Origin: Branchiostoma floridae
Taxonomy: Eukaryota; Chordata; Leptocardii; Amphioxiformes; Branchiostomatidae
Assembly: GCF_000003815.2 (NCBI RefSeq)
Contig: NC_049985.1
Span: 25,829,104 to 25,893,103 of the forward strand
Direction of reading: 5' to 3'
Length of the DNA: 64,000 nt
In this document: one piece after another, positions 50,901 to 58,774 of the stretch
Position numbering within the stretch: the stretch's first letter is position 1
Layout: every line of letters begins with the position of its first letter
Notes under the pieces: generated by a model
The model's database searches: none
Seen by the model: only the letters and a program-made list of their open reading frames with translations
Told to the model about the DNA's origin: nothing
Position numbers and translations under genes: made by a program

Positions 50901-53900
50901 AGAGTCGTGCAGGTAAAATTTGTCTGGTGCAGGTATGCAGAAAAAAATATTTCGAGCCCTGTACATGTACAGTAAAACCTGTCCATTGATAATTACCTTT
51001 AGCTCTACATAAGGACCACCTGACCAATGTGACTACTTTTTGGTGGTCCCATAGTTAATTTTGCCATTGACACAATACTGTAAATGCAGAAATGTTCGCG
51101 GTGGATTAATGTTCGCGGTTTTCGCGGTGACCACATCACCACGAACTTAAAACCACCGCGAACATTTTTCTATTATGGTATTAGACTGCAGTCTATGGTG
51201 TTACTGCGAACTTAAATCCACCGCGAAAAGTCCCTTTTCCCGCTACCGCGAAATTAAATCCCCGCAAACTTGAATGCATTTACAGTAATTAAGAATCCTG
51301 TCTACAGCAACCACCTGTCCACAGAGGCCAGAGTTAATCTGTCCTCTGGATGGTCTTCTTGGGCAGTTTTCACCAAATCCTAAGAATGAGTTTCTTGTGT
51401 TATGAGTTATTTGTCTTCAGCACCTATTCTGTGTTGTGTTTTGACAGGTGCGTTCGCTGGAGGCACAGGTAGACCTGGCCAATCGGCAGCTTCGGCAGCA
51501 GAAGCTCGAGGAGGACGGGCCTGCCCGCAGTACGCGATCTAGCAGTGTGTTCTTCATCCCCGCTGAGCACTTCAACGCCACCACAGACAGCATAGAGGAC
51601 AGCACTAATGGTACTGTCTTACTTACTTCAATAATTCTCCTTGAATTGCAGTTTCTTTGCAAACTGCTAGGAGGTGCTCACACTCTTGTGTGCCACTATT
51701 GCAATTTGTAGCTCAAGTCTCCAAGGAAGACTATGATTAGTTAGGTTGTCATGCTCATAGCATTTTAGGCTCTAGTAGAAGCTATTTGAATCTCCTCATA
51801 AGCAATGCTACGAAGTTTATGTTTTTGATAGCAGTAGCATTTCAAATCAAGAAATGATGCATGTACTTCTTACACTATTAATGAAATGATGAAATTTTGG
51901 ACCCCCCGGCAGCTATCCTCAAAACTGCATCAGTTTTTGGTATCCTGTGATCTGTGACTGGTTTTGGTCATGATTTCGAGGAGGTATATGATAGCCCTTC
52001 TGCTTGTGAAGAATTGACATACAATACAGTCACATACATTTGGGCCCTCTTGCAGCTGTCTTTGGTATTGCAGAGTATGTTTTGGTTGCAGACTTTAAAA
52101 CAGTGACAAATGTATATTTAGGATTTTTCTTCTTCCCTGTTTGCTTGGCAGATGTGACGTTTGACTTGAGGCCGCGCTCGCGGCACAGCACGACGAGAGA
52201 TGACCTTGACAGGACGCTGTCCAACAGCCAGGGGTCAGACGAGAATGAAGACAGGAAAAACAGGACCATCAGCACAGACAGTCTGGAAGGGGACAGCCTC
52301 GATACATCAGTGTACAGCAGGAGTTCACAGGACAGGTAGATTTCTGTTTTACTACAACCACGATCCTACCTGGTCATGTTATACAGTCAAACATGTACTA
52401 GTGACCAAATGATGATGAGCACCTCTACAGTATATACTGTAAGGACCACCTGGCAATTGATATACTGTCAAACCTGTAGTACAAGTGACCACCTCTACAT
52501 AAGGACCACCTAACCATTGAAAGTTTGGCTTGCTATGTATGTATGTAACAATAATGTTTTCCTAATACAATTGTCTGAAAATTATCATAATGTTGTTTCA
52601 ATTGAAGTGTTGTTTTCTGTTTGTGTTGTTCAGTTCGGTGTCCACACATAGTCAGCGGCGCCGCACCACGGTTAGTATCGAGATGGTCCAGACAGATGAG
52701 TCTCTGTCCCGTAGGTTGTCCCGTACCTCCACGGAGCACGTAGACCTGGGGTCTTCTATCGGATCAGCCTCCAGTTGGAGGGGAGGTGGGTGTCATAACC
52801 AGGATGTGTTCCGTTATTTCAATGCCAAGAAGATCATGTTGATTGTACTTGAATTGAACTGAAGTTGCCGGAAATACTGCAAATGCATTTTAAGTTCGCG
52901 GGGATTTAATTTCGCGGCAGTGGGAAAATGGAATTGGTGGTTGCTTTGAATTTGCGGTATTGCCATCCCGCGAACCTATTTACAGTATACTGTACTGTAC
53001 TGTACTGTACCGTACAGTAACTGTAGTACCATACTGTATTTATGAATATTTGCGGTGGTTCCAAGTTCGCTGCTCAGCCGCCACCGTGAGAACCATGAAA
53101 ATAAAGCCACCATAAAGTTTCTGTATTTACAGTATTGAAATTTTCACAGGGTTTGATTTCTCTAGTTTTCAGAGACCTCTTCACCGCAAATCACAAGACC
53201 ACAACTTTGTGCCGAAGTTTCTATTGTACTTGATAATTGTAAATACAGACTTGTTTTAACCTTGTACTTAAATAAAATGTCCCCTCCTACTCAACAAATT
53301 TAAACAAATTTGCTGTAAATCTATTTCTTTGTGGGATTGGCAGGAGGTATGGCCCCTCTGAGTCTGTACATTTAGTTGGATGATTTGTGAAGGAACTTAT
53401 GTGTGTAAATTGTTTCCCTGTAACTACAGCAGCTCCCAGGTTCTTTGTGTCAGAGTGTGAAGAGGAACCAGAGCAGTACGACTGGGACCGCCTCTCCGAG
53501 CTGCAAAGAAGAAACACCCTGCAGCCAAGACATCTTCAGAGCTGTTATCCCTTAGAAACCCAGGTATACACACCACTTCTGTTTACAGTATTACACCACC
53601 CAAGGTTCTAGCCAGAATCTGTCCTTTGACGGAATTATGCCGCTGGGGACAAACAAAGATTTCGTCCATTCTGTCCGCTGTGATAATTAAAAATCGGCAT
53701 GTAATTGTAAAGATATTAATTGAACCAAGCATCTACCAGCAAAATTTGCACCTCAAACCATAGGAAATAGAATTTCAGACTGGGTCTAGAGTTCAAAATT
53801 TTCCTGGGGAAATACCCCCTGACCCCTTTAGGATTGTTGTACCTTCAACAGGATTTCCAGACTGGTGTTTTTTTTCCTTAGGATGATAGGTAATGTTTGA

Positions 53901-56900
53901 TTTTTTTTCTGTGTCATTCAGGGTGCAGAGTTGGAGGAAACTGAAGACTTGAGTAAGACGATACGCGGTGCAACACTACGCTCCTCTCAGGCCGCAAAAA
54001 CCATCACCCCGGGCAAGAAAAGGAGGCACGAAGTGGATGAGAACGGTTCTACCAGAAAAAAGGTAGTCAGAGTTTCTCAAACTCCTGTGTTAAACTTTAA
54101 ACAACGACGACCTTTAAGTGAAAAATCATCATGTTGTTTTACCTTTTCTCTACTTTTAACGTTACCACAACCTTAAACTCTATGAACTGACCCTAATAAG
54201 AAGCCCTGTCTTACTCGGAAGACTCCACATAGGATGAGGCGGCGTAATTCCATCGGACCGGCCGAAATCATGGCCCCCGAACTCGTGTCAGAGGACGGAC
54301 TGTCCCTGAGGGTCGAGCCCAAACCTCGCCGCCGCCGCCGAATGTCTCGCACTGTCAGTCAGGCGGACATGTTCGTTGTGGAGAGGGCAGAGATAGAAGA
54401 GTGTGAATATGACGATGGGATCAACGTGAGATGATATGTTTTGAGAGCATGGTGGCTAGCCGGTGACTTGGGAGTAGCAGAACACTACTTGCTTTCCGTT
54501 TCAGCTCAAGGGTCGTGAAAATTTGAGTGCCTCCAGGGTTGTCTTCAGCTTTAGTCTTTTCTGGTCCACTCATTGTTCTGAAGACCATGTTTTAATTTTT
54601 GTTCTTGAATTGGACATTATTAAGTTGATTAAAATTCATCTATTTTGTGTCATGAATTCAAGATTTTTCAGATAGACTGGATAAGTCTTTAGTTTTTTTT
54701 GAACAAGCAAATCTGTTGTCCCAAGACAAGTTCTGAAGACAGCCCTTTTAGGCACATAGGCACAGACAATTCTTTGTTTTATGATTTCTTTTTTCTTCAA
54801 GGTGAAAATATCTGATCAATTCCAGACTTTTCTTAGTGGCCTGGTGACTGGAAGCAGCTGAAGGGCTACATAGATTTCACTAGACACATGCAATTCCTTG
54901 CTTTTTTAATGATTTCTTTTCACCAAGGTGTAGATGCCCTAGACGTTAAGTTCCAGCATGCATTAAACCCTCAAAAACAAAGGAAGGTTGTAAAATAGAT
55001 GAGGTGGCCTGGTAGTGGTAGACATGTCTTAAACTCAAGCATGTTACTGTATCTAGTGTTTTGAGATGCTTATCATGCTCAAATTGTTCTTATTTGCCAT
55101 ATTTTCCTTGATGAAGACCAAAGCAATGGATGTACAATAAAGTACGTGTATGATTGTTTCTACCAGGTTGCTGGATAGTGGAATTTGGCCAAATAAACAG
55201 ATATCATGCCAGATGAGTTAGCTGGCCGACGGATAGAGTTTCCAAATCTTCTGTCATGAAACCTGTTTATTTGGCTAATATCAACTATTTTACTAGCAAC
55301 CCCTGTGGAGTCTGGTAGAGTATTAGACATGATTTAAAGAATATGTACATTGTTCCAAAATACTTTGTTAGGGTACAACTTACAGCAAATACAGCACATT
55401 TCAGTATCATCTGCCAAAATCTGCTGTAGATTTCTATTTGAATCAAGTGTCAAATCTGGTCCAAATGATAAAAATACCACGATGTAAAATGGAGGAATTC
55501 ACACCACTGTAACGATTTTTTGGATTTTGCTCAAACTGTAAACTTAAGATATACCTTATGAAGAAAACAGTTTTTGTGGAGTCAAATTTGTCTCTTTGTA
55601 GTGACTTTCCCAGCCTCAATTCCATGTTACCTTACCCTTCCATATTATAGTGTATGCAGGGGACGGTACATTTACATTTTTTACTACACTTAATATATTT
55701 GTTAGAACACCTCCTCACTAGTACTGTTTTCTCTTCTTTCCCCAGACCATGGTGATTCCCAGCACACCCAAGTCCATCTTGAAGACTCCCAAGAAGATCG
55801 CCTCTGCAGCAGCTAGTGTCTTCAAGAAGCCAGGTATGTAGATTTGAAGCTTCAGTCCTCTCCAGCACTTCTTTTATATTATCAAGTTTGTTTTTCCTTT
55901 TTCAAAATTTTTGTGACTGCAAATTGCATTGTCCACTGTTTCTCTACTGGACTACAGAATTTGTGCAACTGCAAATTCAAAATATTGCAAAAACCTCTGA
56001 CTGCCAAAACTATATGATCTCTGCATGTCTTGTATTCCTTTTCTTCTGATTGAAAGGAAATTTTTGTGTAGTGTTTCTGTAATATTGGTACAGTGACCGG
56101 GTAGGTAGAATGTTTGCCTTGCTGTCGGTTAGGCTGTAAGTTTGATCCTTGGCAGAGTCCTACCAAGGCTTTAAAAATGGTACATGTTGCTTTCTCTGCC
56201 AGCATTCAGAATCTGGGACAGTGTATGTTAGTTGAACACACACCACTACCAGTGGACTAGCCTCCTGCTGTTAGTGATTGCTTAAAGTTGTGTGGCCTAG
56301 GTCTACAGAAACAGATTTTTTCTAAGTATCAGTACTGCTTCGTGTCCACAGGTAAGACTCCCGCCAAGAAGGCAAACACGCCCAACAGGAGGCGGTCACC
56401 GCGTCTTCAGGGTCGGGGGAAGTCTCCCGCCAAACGGCAGAACAGGACCTTCAACAAGACGCCCACCAAAACCCCCAATAGCCTTAATGTACAGCAGCCT
56501 AAGCAGGTACGTGTCATCTTACTTTACTACCATCTCTTGTGTAATTATTCAACTGGTCAGTTCAGACATACAAGGGCGATTAGAAAGTAATGCCACAAGT
56601 ATCATAACAGGTTCATTTTTTGCGCAATATGTTTTGAAATTTGGCACAAGTGTAATGGCAAATGTCTCAAAATATCTCAATTTGCTGTTCATCATTTCAT
56701 AAGGGACTGAGTCAATTTCAAGATCCTTGGAAGTCTGTCAGAAGCAAAGGACAGTACAAGGGAGGTTCAGTCTCAAAAAGATACTTGCCTTTACATTTGT
56801 GCTAAATTTCAACTTGTATCATAGGAAAATGAACAACTATCATGATACTAATATCATGAATAATAGCATTTAACTTACTTTATTACATAACCCTCCTAGC

Positions 56901-58774
56901 AACTGGTATTACATTGTATAGCATATCAATAACTGCTGAGTGAACCACAATTTTTTATCTGAAATCAAAAAATGTGTTTTTAATTGCTGCAGGACCCACG
57001 AAGGCAGAGTATTGCCTTCAACATCGGCTTCAGCCCCATGAAGGCCTTCAGGAAGTCTAATCGCAAGGAGGCGCGGAAGGAGCCGTCACAGGTGTGTGAA
57101 GAACTTGGCCACTCGTGTCTTAGATGCGAAATGTTCTGTTGTGTTCTGTCAATTTCGCTGACACCCTGTCAATTCTGTGTTCTGTCTATCACAGTAACTA
57201 ACATACATGTTTGTATAGCAGTGGCAACCCTTGGATGGCATGTTTTGCTTGCTAAGCTTTAAACATTGTACATTTTAGCCCTTGAAAGTATTTCTTAGAA
57301 AGTGGCATTTGCTAGTGTTTCAATTTGTTGAGGTACAGGTACATGTACAGTGTACACTGTCAGGTACAGGTACATCTGATTCAGATGTCTGGACTTGTAG
57401 TTGTATCTATTTTGGATATTAGGTACTACACAGTACTATAAGGGCTTAAGTATGTACATGTGTGCCAAAAGGCTACAAGCAAAATATTCCCTTCAAGAGT
57501 TGCCATGGCTTACCGTTTGTACTTTCGCAAAGCACAGTTCACTTGTTATGTAAGCGTCCTAAAACACTTATTCTTTACTTGCAGCGGAGAATGAGCATTG
57601 CCAATGTAAAGACCTTCCTCCACATGAATAACTCCAAACCAGACAAGGTTCATAAATATACACAAAGTCATATTTTCTGCAACTCCTCTAACTGCAAATC
57701 AAATGTCCCACAGAGATTTTTGCCTGTACCTTTAAAAAGTCTGGTCCAGTTGTAAGAAATTGTATTGAAATTACGTCGATGAAGGTTACACATTCAGTTG
57801 AAAAGATTCAAGACATAAGTTACTCAAGCAACTTGAGAAGTTCGATAAATGGTCATTTGGTTCCTGTCAGTGATGAAAAACAGCAACTTCTGTCTTGAGT
57901 TGTCAGACTGTTTAAAAACTTTTTTGTGTGTTCCAAAAAGGGACTTGTACTGAAACCACTTCGTAAAAAAATGAGAGAGATCGAGAGAGACCTGGAACTT
58001 TATGAAAAACTGGCAATGTATCTAAATGGGACTGAAAACAAATCATGCTTCTATCGCTGCATTCTGGTAACAACAGATAATCCGCTGCATGTGCTGCTTG
58101 TAAAATTGCTTGCAATGTAGAAGAAAAGTGCACAGCCTCATAAGTGCATGTAGCCTTAGACAGAACCTGCCATGCTTTTAACAAACAGCATTAAAGCTTA
58201 CTTCTGGTGTGACAGCCATACAATCAACCTTCCTTTAATCATTAACTTGTTTGGGCAAACCTAATCTTCAAGCAGATGTAACGGTTGGCTCATTCTTGGC
58301 ATTTCGTGTTAGACTGTTTTTGTAACTTATAATTACCCTTTTGTCGTATAGTTGTATTTTGTGATACAACCAGTATTGGAAAACCAGGCGTAAAACAAAG
58401 AGACCCATTACTTCTGCTTGGAGATCGTCCAAAGAATCATTCCAGTATAATTGGGCTTAGCAAACAGTGTTTGTAGATTTAGCTAAGTTCCACTTAGGTT
58501 GCGATCTCACTACGACCGACCGTCATAGATGAAAAATCCTTTGTTGTCTATTCAATAATCATTTTGCATGTTAGTCCAATAATGAAGATAAGGGTTACAC
58601 AAACGAAATTAAGGTTGTAGTGTGATCACTGTCAGGTGGAGTGGGTGCCTAAAGAAAGACGACCCTTTCCTCGTTTATTATTATTAATTAACCCTTGTTA
58701 ACTTGTTTCCTCTACAGGCAAAGGCAGGCCGTAAACCCTTGGCAACAAGGAACAACGCACAAACAGGGGTGTAA
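26183..58774 (+). CDS. NUMA1: Nuclear mitotic apparatus protein (NuMA) orthologue, complete, 31 coding exons
   Basis: Exons (all GT-AG, phases consistent): 26183-26224, 27206-27288, 27744-27814, 28290-28372, 28774-28954, 29092-29142, 29753-29934, 30775-30898, 31298-31415, 31953-32058, 34740-34965, 36128-36252, 36776-38122, 38539-38610, 39906-40058, 43751-45799, 46326-46469, 47066-47178, 49408-49528, 50420-50563, 51448-51610, 52152-52335, 52634-52785, 53430-53563, 53922-54062, 54201-54425, 55746-55833, 56352-56506, 56993-57091, 57585-57647, 58718-58774. Total 6996 nt, 2331 aa (human NuMA about 2115). NuMA tethers dynein-dynactin to spindle poles and, through LGN, to the mitotic cortex; in interphase it is nuclear. 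Recognisable family blocks are the N-terminal head, the SPMSPVRHLMQSPQMQ linker, VRSLEAQV at the end of the coiled coil, EPEQYDWDRLSELQRRN (LGN-binding peptide) and RRQSIAF near the C-terminus. The identity is firm. Exon 26's acceptor is the only weak junction. Confidence 0.93.
28430..28545 (+). mobile_element. tRNA-like SINE fragment, NUMA1 intron 4
   Basis: Carries AACGCAACGGC (A-box-like) and GTAGGTTTGATCTACTC (B-box-like), then TTTTGATAAGTGTTGTG. That last phrase recurs at 31005 in intron 8, so these are one family. Confidence 0.5.
29445..29632. mobile_element. MITE of the TCTCCAAGCAGA family, NUMA1 intron 6
   Basis: Left AATCTCCAAGCAAATCC, right GATCTGCTTGGAGATT. About 188 bp, diverged from 19437-19614. 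Confidence 0.6.
30560..30745 (-). mobile_element. TGCAGGT-rich element fragment, NUMA1 intron 7
   Basis: Reverse-complement relative of 50670-50960 and 40125-40698 (phrases GCACTAACCTGCAAATGCAGG and GGTATTTCCAGCCCTG). It ends only 30 nt before exon 8's acceptor. Confidence 0.6.
30775..36252 (+). CDS. NUMA1: NUMA1 exons 8-12: start of the coiled coil
   Basis: Five exons (30775-30898, 31298-31415, 31953-32058, 34740-34965, 36128-36252) encode codons 232-464, a Gln/Glu/Lys-rich helix without prolines for most of its length. Exon 8 opens IALTKAQQQVQQLKVEL, exon 9 carries MRELAARLEGLRALQDEN and exon 10 LTKVLQEYEVYKSECQELKK. Exon 11 begins LKSSKEMVQQVQELQAEL and is preceded in intron 10 by five partial copies of itself (see 34117-34696). 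Exon 12 contains a Gly-rich break (ALGESLGGIMD) before the helix resumes. Exon 11 enters in phase 0 and leaves in phase 1. Confidence 0.88.
31546..31791. mobile_element. Near-perfect ~246-bp palindrome, NUMA1 intron 9
   Basis: The two arms (31546-31660 and 31678-31791) are reverse complements, sharing CAGTCCTCGGGAACGTGTAC, AAAAAAGCGGACAGTCCTCG and TTTATTAGCATAC. The main length difference is a 7-nt insertion in the left arm. ACAGTCCTC or its complement recurs several times. Probably a hairpin-type MITE. Confidence 0.8.
32204..33856. mobile_element. GTGTACCTAAA element with a second element nested inside, NUMA1 intron 10
   Basis: Outer element: CTAGGGCTATGTACCTAAA at left and CAGGTACACAGCCCTA at right, with internal CAGGTCCGGACCT palindromes. 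Its interior matches the uninterrupted copy at 59606-59947 in inverted orientation (AAGATGACAATTT, TTTTGAGGTTCAAATAT). It is split by the element at 32515-33750. Confidence 0.65.
32515..33750. mobile_element. Nested element with CTCTCACCTCTCAAAT termini
   Basis: Left CTCTCACCTCTCAAATA, right TATTTGAGAGGTGAGAG, flanked by TA on both sides. About 1.24 kb. It contains repeated GTACCGGTACGTTTATT at left and GGGGGTACTTTTATT at right, so subterminal repeats are inverted too. No transposase frame recognised. Confidence 0.65.
34117..34696 (+). repeat. NUMA1: Five tandem decoy copies of the NUMA1 exon 11 acceptor and 5' end
   Basis: Units of 124-125 bp start at 34117, 34241, 34366, 34490 and 34615; the true exon starts at 34740. 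Each unit has the CCCTTCCTGCAG-type acceptor, then the first ~65 nt of exon 11 (LKSSKEMVQQVQELQAELH), then diverges to ATTTCCCCATTTACG before GTATCT or GTGTCT. Acceptor to this GT is 81 nt, so each copy is a phase-0, stop-free 27-codon potential cassette. Confidence 0.85.
35046..35615. repeat. 21-bp tandem repeat, NUMA1 intron 11
   Basis: About 26 copies of TTTGTATCCCCTACATTGTGA with GCTG, ACTG and TTTTG variants. Because 21 is a multiple of three, long open frames (Cys-Ile-Pro-Tyr type) arise in more than one frame. They are not genes. Confidence 0.92.
36776..38122 (+). CDS. NUMA1: NUMA1 exon 13: large coiled-coil exon (449 codons)
   Basis: Uninterrupted 1347-nt exon (codons 465-913) bounded by a CCATAG acceptor and a GTAATA donor. 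It encodes a continuous heptad-rich coiled coil of Glu, Lys, Gln and Leu with few helix breakers (EEKAAVVANLEGFTARM, LQDRLVAMATENSALSAEL). Unlike exon 16 it shows no obvious tandem DNA repetition. The long rod of NuMA is thought to give the parallel dimer its length. A hAT-like short element (38142-38452) sits about 20 nt after the donor. Confidence 0.92.
38142..38452. mobile_element. hAT-like MITE, NUMA1 intron 13
   Basis: Termini CAGGGCTCAAAATTA and CAGTATTTCGAGCCCTG, with inner GTGCACCCAGCAAAAT and GGTGCACCAGGGTGCG. Related end at about 31480. No clean 8-bp duplication. Confidence 0.55.
38539..40058 (+). CDS. NUMA1: NUMA1 exons 14-15: coiled-coil continuation
   Basis: Exon 14 (38539-38610, 24 codons) reads MQTELQFIQDRLVLSETAK; exon 15 (39906-40058, 51 codons) reads MELCSEIQTMKEQVSSLE and later HQQQLQDKEEAITVKDK. 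Both begin and end in phase 0, as do exons 13 and 16. Either could therefore be skipped without a frameshift. The intron between them contains a TTAA-flanked short element and a hAT-like element. Confidence 0.85.
38652..38975. mobile_element. ACTTGCCC-rich hAT-like element, NUMA1 intron 14
   Basis: CAGGGTTGAACAAGTT at left and CTTGTTTATCCCTG at right, with repeated ACTTGCCCGAAC motifs. A relative lies in intron 12 (about 36300-36670). Confidence 0.55.
39319..39836. mobile_element. TTAAAGGGACATA MITE, NUMA1 intron 14
   Basis: TTAA at both ends, with termini AGGGACATAATGTA and its near complement TACACTATGTCCCT. 518 bp including TTAA. TTAA duplication with AGG termini is the hallmark of the T2/piggyBac-like MITE group described in Xenopus; the class is inferred from the ends only. 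Confidence 0.7.
40125..40698. mobile_element. CAGGGCTC element with TGCAGGT repeats, NUMA1 intron 15
   Basis: Termini CAGGGCTCAAAATACC and GCTGTTTTGAGCCCTG, with internal CTGCATATGCAGGTTAGTGC. Shorter relative at 50670-50960. It may itself hold another insertion (40220-40450, GCATTGGCATAATACCGGCC to GCCGGTATTATGCCAATG). Confidence 0.6.
40996..42462. mobile_element. Fold-back element with ~400-bp inverted arms around the assembly gap, NUMA1 intron 15
   Basis: Left arm TGTCACAGTGGAGATCACG through GTGCAGTAC-free unique sequence to about 41370; right arm is its reverse complement, about 42095-42462, ending CGTGATCTCCACTGTGACA. Both arms carry the internal palindrome TCTCCTAGGAGAAAC several times. 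TATC abuts both ends and may be the target duplication. Left-arm start by eye near 40990. Confidence 0.7.
41526..41946. other. Assembly gap (421 N)
   Basis: Unsequenced or unresolved run inside the fold-back element. Open frames spanning it are meaningless. Confidence 0.99.
42480..43471. mobile_element. Non-autonomous hAT-type transposon with 8-bp target duplication, NUMA1 intron 15
   Basis: Termini TAGGGCTGGATAC and its exact complement GTATCCAGCCCTA. The 8-bp direct repeat ATAGCAAT lies at 42472-42479 and 43472-43479. An eight-base duplication is the hAT superfamily signature. 992 bp, no transposase recognised. Internal CCGGACCGGTTTTTACCGG and CAGGTCCGGACCTG motifs. Confidence 0.85.
43751..45799 (+). 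CDS. NUMA1: NUMA1 exon 16: 683-codon coiled coil built from 42-residue repeats
   Basis: Uninterrupted 2049-nt exon (codons 989-1671), Gln/Ala/Leu-rich, with motifs such as LQTAQEQLQQKNAAQ, TDLQAQLETAVAN and LLEAARNNLQGQ. The 42-residue unit equals exactly six heptads, so adding units keeps the coiled-coil register. The matching 126-bp DNA unit is near identical in seven consecutive phased copies (CTGCAGAC start points at 44714, 44840, 44966, 45092, 45218, 45344, 45470). Older, more diverged units extend upstream to about 44040 (LQTALASLQESKDARCDLQSQ type). The expansion helps explain a protein longer than human NuMA. Collapsed or expanded copy number in the assembly is possible. Confidence 0.92.
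44040..45520 (+). repeat. NUMA1: 126-bp coding repeat inside NUMA1 exon 16
   Basis: Seven near-identical phased units between 44714 and about 45595, with older units to the left. Each unit encodes 42 residues. Long antisense frames over it (for example 44268-45299) are shadows. Confidence 0.88.
46326..51610 (+). CDS. NUMA1: NUMA1 exons 17-21: distal coiled coil and start of tail
   Basis: Exons 46326-46469, 47066-47178, 49408-49528, 50420-50563 and 51448-51610 cover codons 1672-1899. The stretch VHYQAKKDRIQDLEKSLQ corresponds to the vertebrate segment with THYDAKKQQNQELQ, and VRSLEAQVDLANRQL to VRSLEAQVAHADQQL, which ends the rod. After this comes a low-complexity acidic/Ser stretch (RSTRSSSVFFIPAEHF) that starts the globular tail; the FxPAEH piece resembles the family's YFTPIPAR region. 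Exon 18 ends within a Gln codon (phase 2) that is completed by exon 19. Confidence 0.88.
46597..46690. mobile_element. GTGTACCTAAA element fragment, NUMA1 intron 17
   Basis: CTAGGGCTGTGTACCTAAAC and ACAGGTCCAGACCTTTA match the ends of 59606-59947. The other end was not found. Confidence 0.5.
47378..47974. mobile_element. CCGTATATTCTCGAATAAAG element, TA target, NUMA1 intron 18
   Basis: Long termini CCGTATATTCTCGAATAAAG followed by TACGCAC, exactly mirrored at the right end, with TA at 47376-47377 and 47975-47976. Inner copies of TAAAGTACGCACCCC. 597 bp, non-coding. A TA target fits the Tc1/mariner group. Confidence 0.8.
47988..48260 (+). mobile_element. tRNA-derived SINE, NUMA1 intron 18
   Basis: A-box-like TCATCTAGTGG (about 47992) and B-box-like GCGGGTTTGAATCCTGC (about 48035), at tRNA-like spacing, followed by a non-tRNA body. 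It lies directly after the TA element. Confidence 0.6.
48340..49390. repeat. 162-bp tandem repeat array, NUMA1 intron 18
   Basis: The phrase GACCTGAAATTTGGTACA and diverged forms recur at 48411, 48571, 48733, 48895, 49057 and 49220 (spacing 160-163). Each unit holds GTTATTTTAGGGTTTT, TTTTGACTAAAAATGTATAT and TATGCCCTTGTA. The array ends about 20 nt before exon 19's acceptor. Confidence 0.88.
50155..50352. mobile_element. GTTCGCGGTGG MITE, NUMA1 intron 19
   Basis: TACAGTGAATGCAGAAATG at left and AAATGCATTAATTTTGCAGTA at right (diverged), with inner AAAACCACCGCGAAC and GCGAAATTAAATCCCC. Same family as 51078-51292 and 52866-53132. Confidence 0.65.
50668..50962. mobile_element. TGCAGGT-rich element, NUMA1 intron 20
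   Basis: AGTGCTCGAAATACCCCCTG at left and ATATTTCGAGCCCTG at right, with inner CTGCATATGCAGGTTAGTGC. A shorter relative of 40125-40698. Confidence 0.65.
51078..51292. mobile_element. GTTCGCGGTGG MITE, NUMA1 intron 20
   Basis: TACTGTAAATGCAGAAATG and its complement GCATTTACAGTA at the ends. Inner blocks ACCACCGCGAACATT and CGAAATTAAATCCCCGC. The best-preserved member here. Confidence 0.75.
52152..54425 (+). CDS. NUMA1: NUMA1 exons 22-26: LGN-binding peptide and basic NLS region
   Basis: Exon 22 (DVTFDLRPRSRHSTTRDD) and exon 23 (QRRRTTVSIEM, matching the vertebrate RRRTTQIINITM) precede exon 24. Exon 24 encodes EPEQYDWDRLSELQRRN followed by QPRHLQSCYPLE. In vertebrates this segment is the core that threads through the TPR repeats of LGN/GPSM2 to recruit dynein to the cortex. 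Exon 25 carries a bipartite-looking basic signal (GKKRRH then STRKK). Exon 26 is Arg-rich (PKPRRRRRMSRT). Exon 26 starts at 54201 after a TAATAAG acceptor with a poor pyrimidine tract. The better-looking CACATAG at 54231 would put a stop in frame, so it was not chosen. Confidence 0.85.
52866..53132. mobile_element. GTTCGCGG MITE relatives, NUMA1 intron 23
   Basis: AAATACTGCAAATGCATTTT at left and TTCTGTATTTACAGTA at right, with a (TACTG)n stretch and a second, diverged CGCGAACCTATTTACAGTA end in the middle. Possibly two elements in tandem. Confidence 0.6.
54426..55745. other. NUMA1: NUMA1 intron 26
   Basis: 1.3 kb, AT-rich. Two segments repeat loosely (CACATAGGCACAGACAATTCTTTGTTTTATGATTTC-like near 54755 and ACACATGCAATTCCTTGCTTTT near 54885). 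No element class recognised. Contains an AATAAA near 55136 that could allow a truncated transcript, which is inference only. Confidence 0.4.
55746..58774 (+). CDS. NUMA1: NUMA1 exons 27-31: basic C-terminal tail
   Basis: Exons 55746-55833, 56352-56506, 56993-57091, 57585-57647 and 58718-58774 encode codons 2179-2331. The tail is rich in Lys, Arg, Pro and Thr with repeated TP/SP sites (TPKSILKTPKK, NTPNRRRSPRLQ, NKTPTKTPN), as expected of the microtubule- and DNA-binding tail of NuMA. DPRRQSIAFNIGFSPMK in exon 29 matches the vertebrate RRQSMAFSILNTPKK block. The protein ends RNNAQTGV before TAA at 58772-58774. The vertebrate proteins also end in a short basic tail (from memory). Confidence 0.87.
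56085..56305 (+). mobile_element. tRNA-derived SINE, NUMA1 intron 27
   Basis: Begins TTGGTACAGTGACCGGGTAG, with B-box-like GTAAGTTTGATCCTTGGC, then CCTACCAAGGCTTTAAAAATG and a long tRNA-unrelated body ending near TGTGGCCTAGG. The phrase order is typical of lancelet SINEs (from memory). It ends about 45 nt before exon 28. Confidence 0.6.
56568..56770. mobile_element. Mariner-like terminal fragment, NUMA1 intron 28
   Basis: ACAAGGGCGATTAGAAAGTA followed by AAATTTGGCACAAGTG resembles the left terminus of the mariner at 22674 (GGGGCATTCAATAAGTAATG then AAACTTGGCACAG). No second end was identified. Confidence 0.4.
58262..58430. mobile_element. MITE of the TCTCCAAGCAGA family, NUMA1 intron 30
   Basis: Left AATCTTCAAGCAGATG, right CTTCTGCTTGGAGATCG. 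About 169 bp. Confidence 0.6.
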
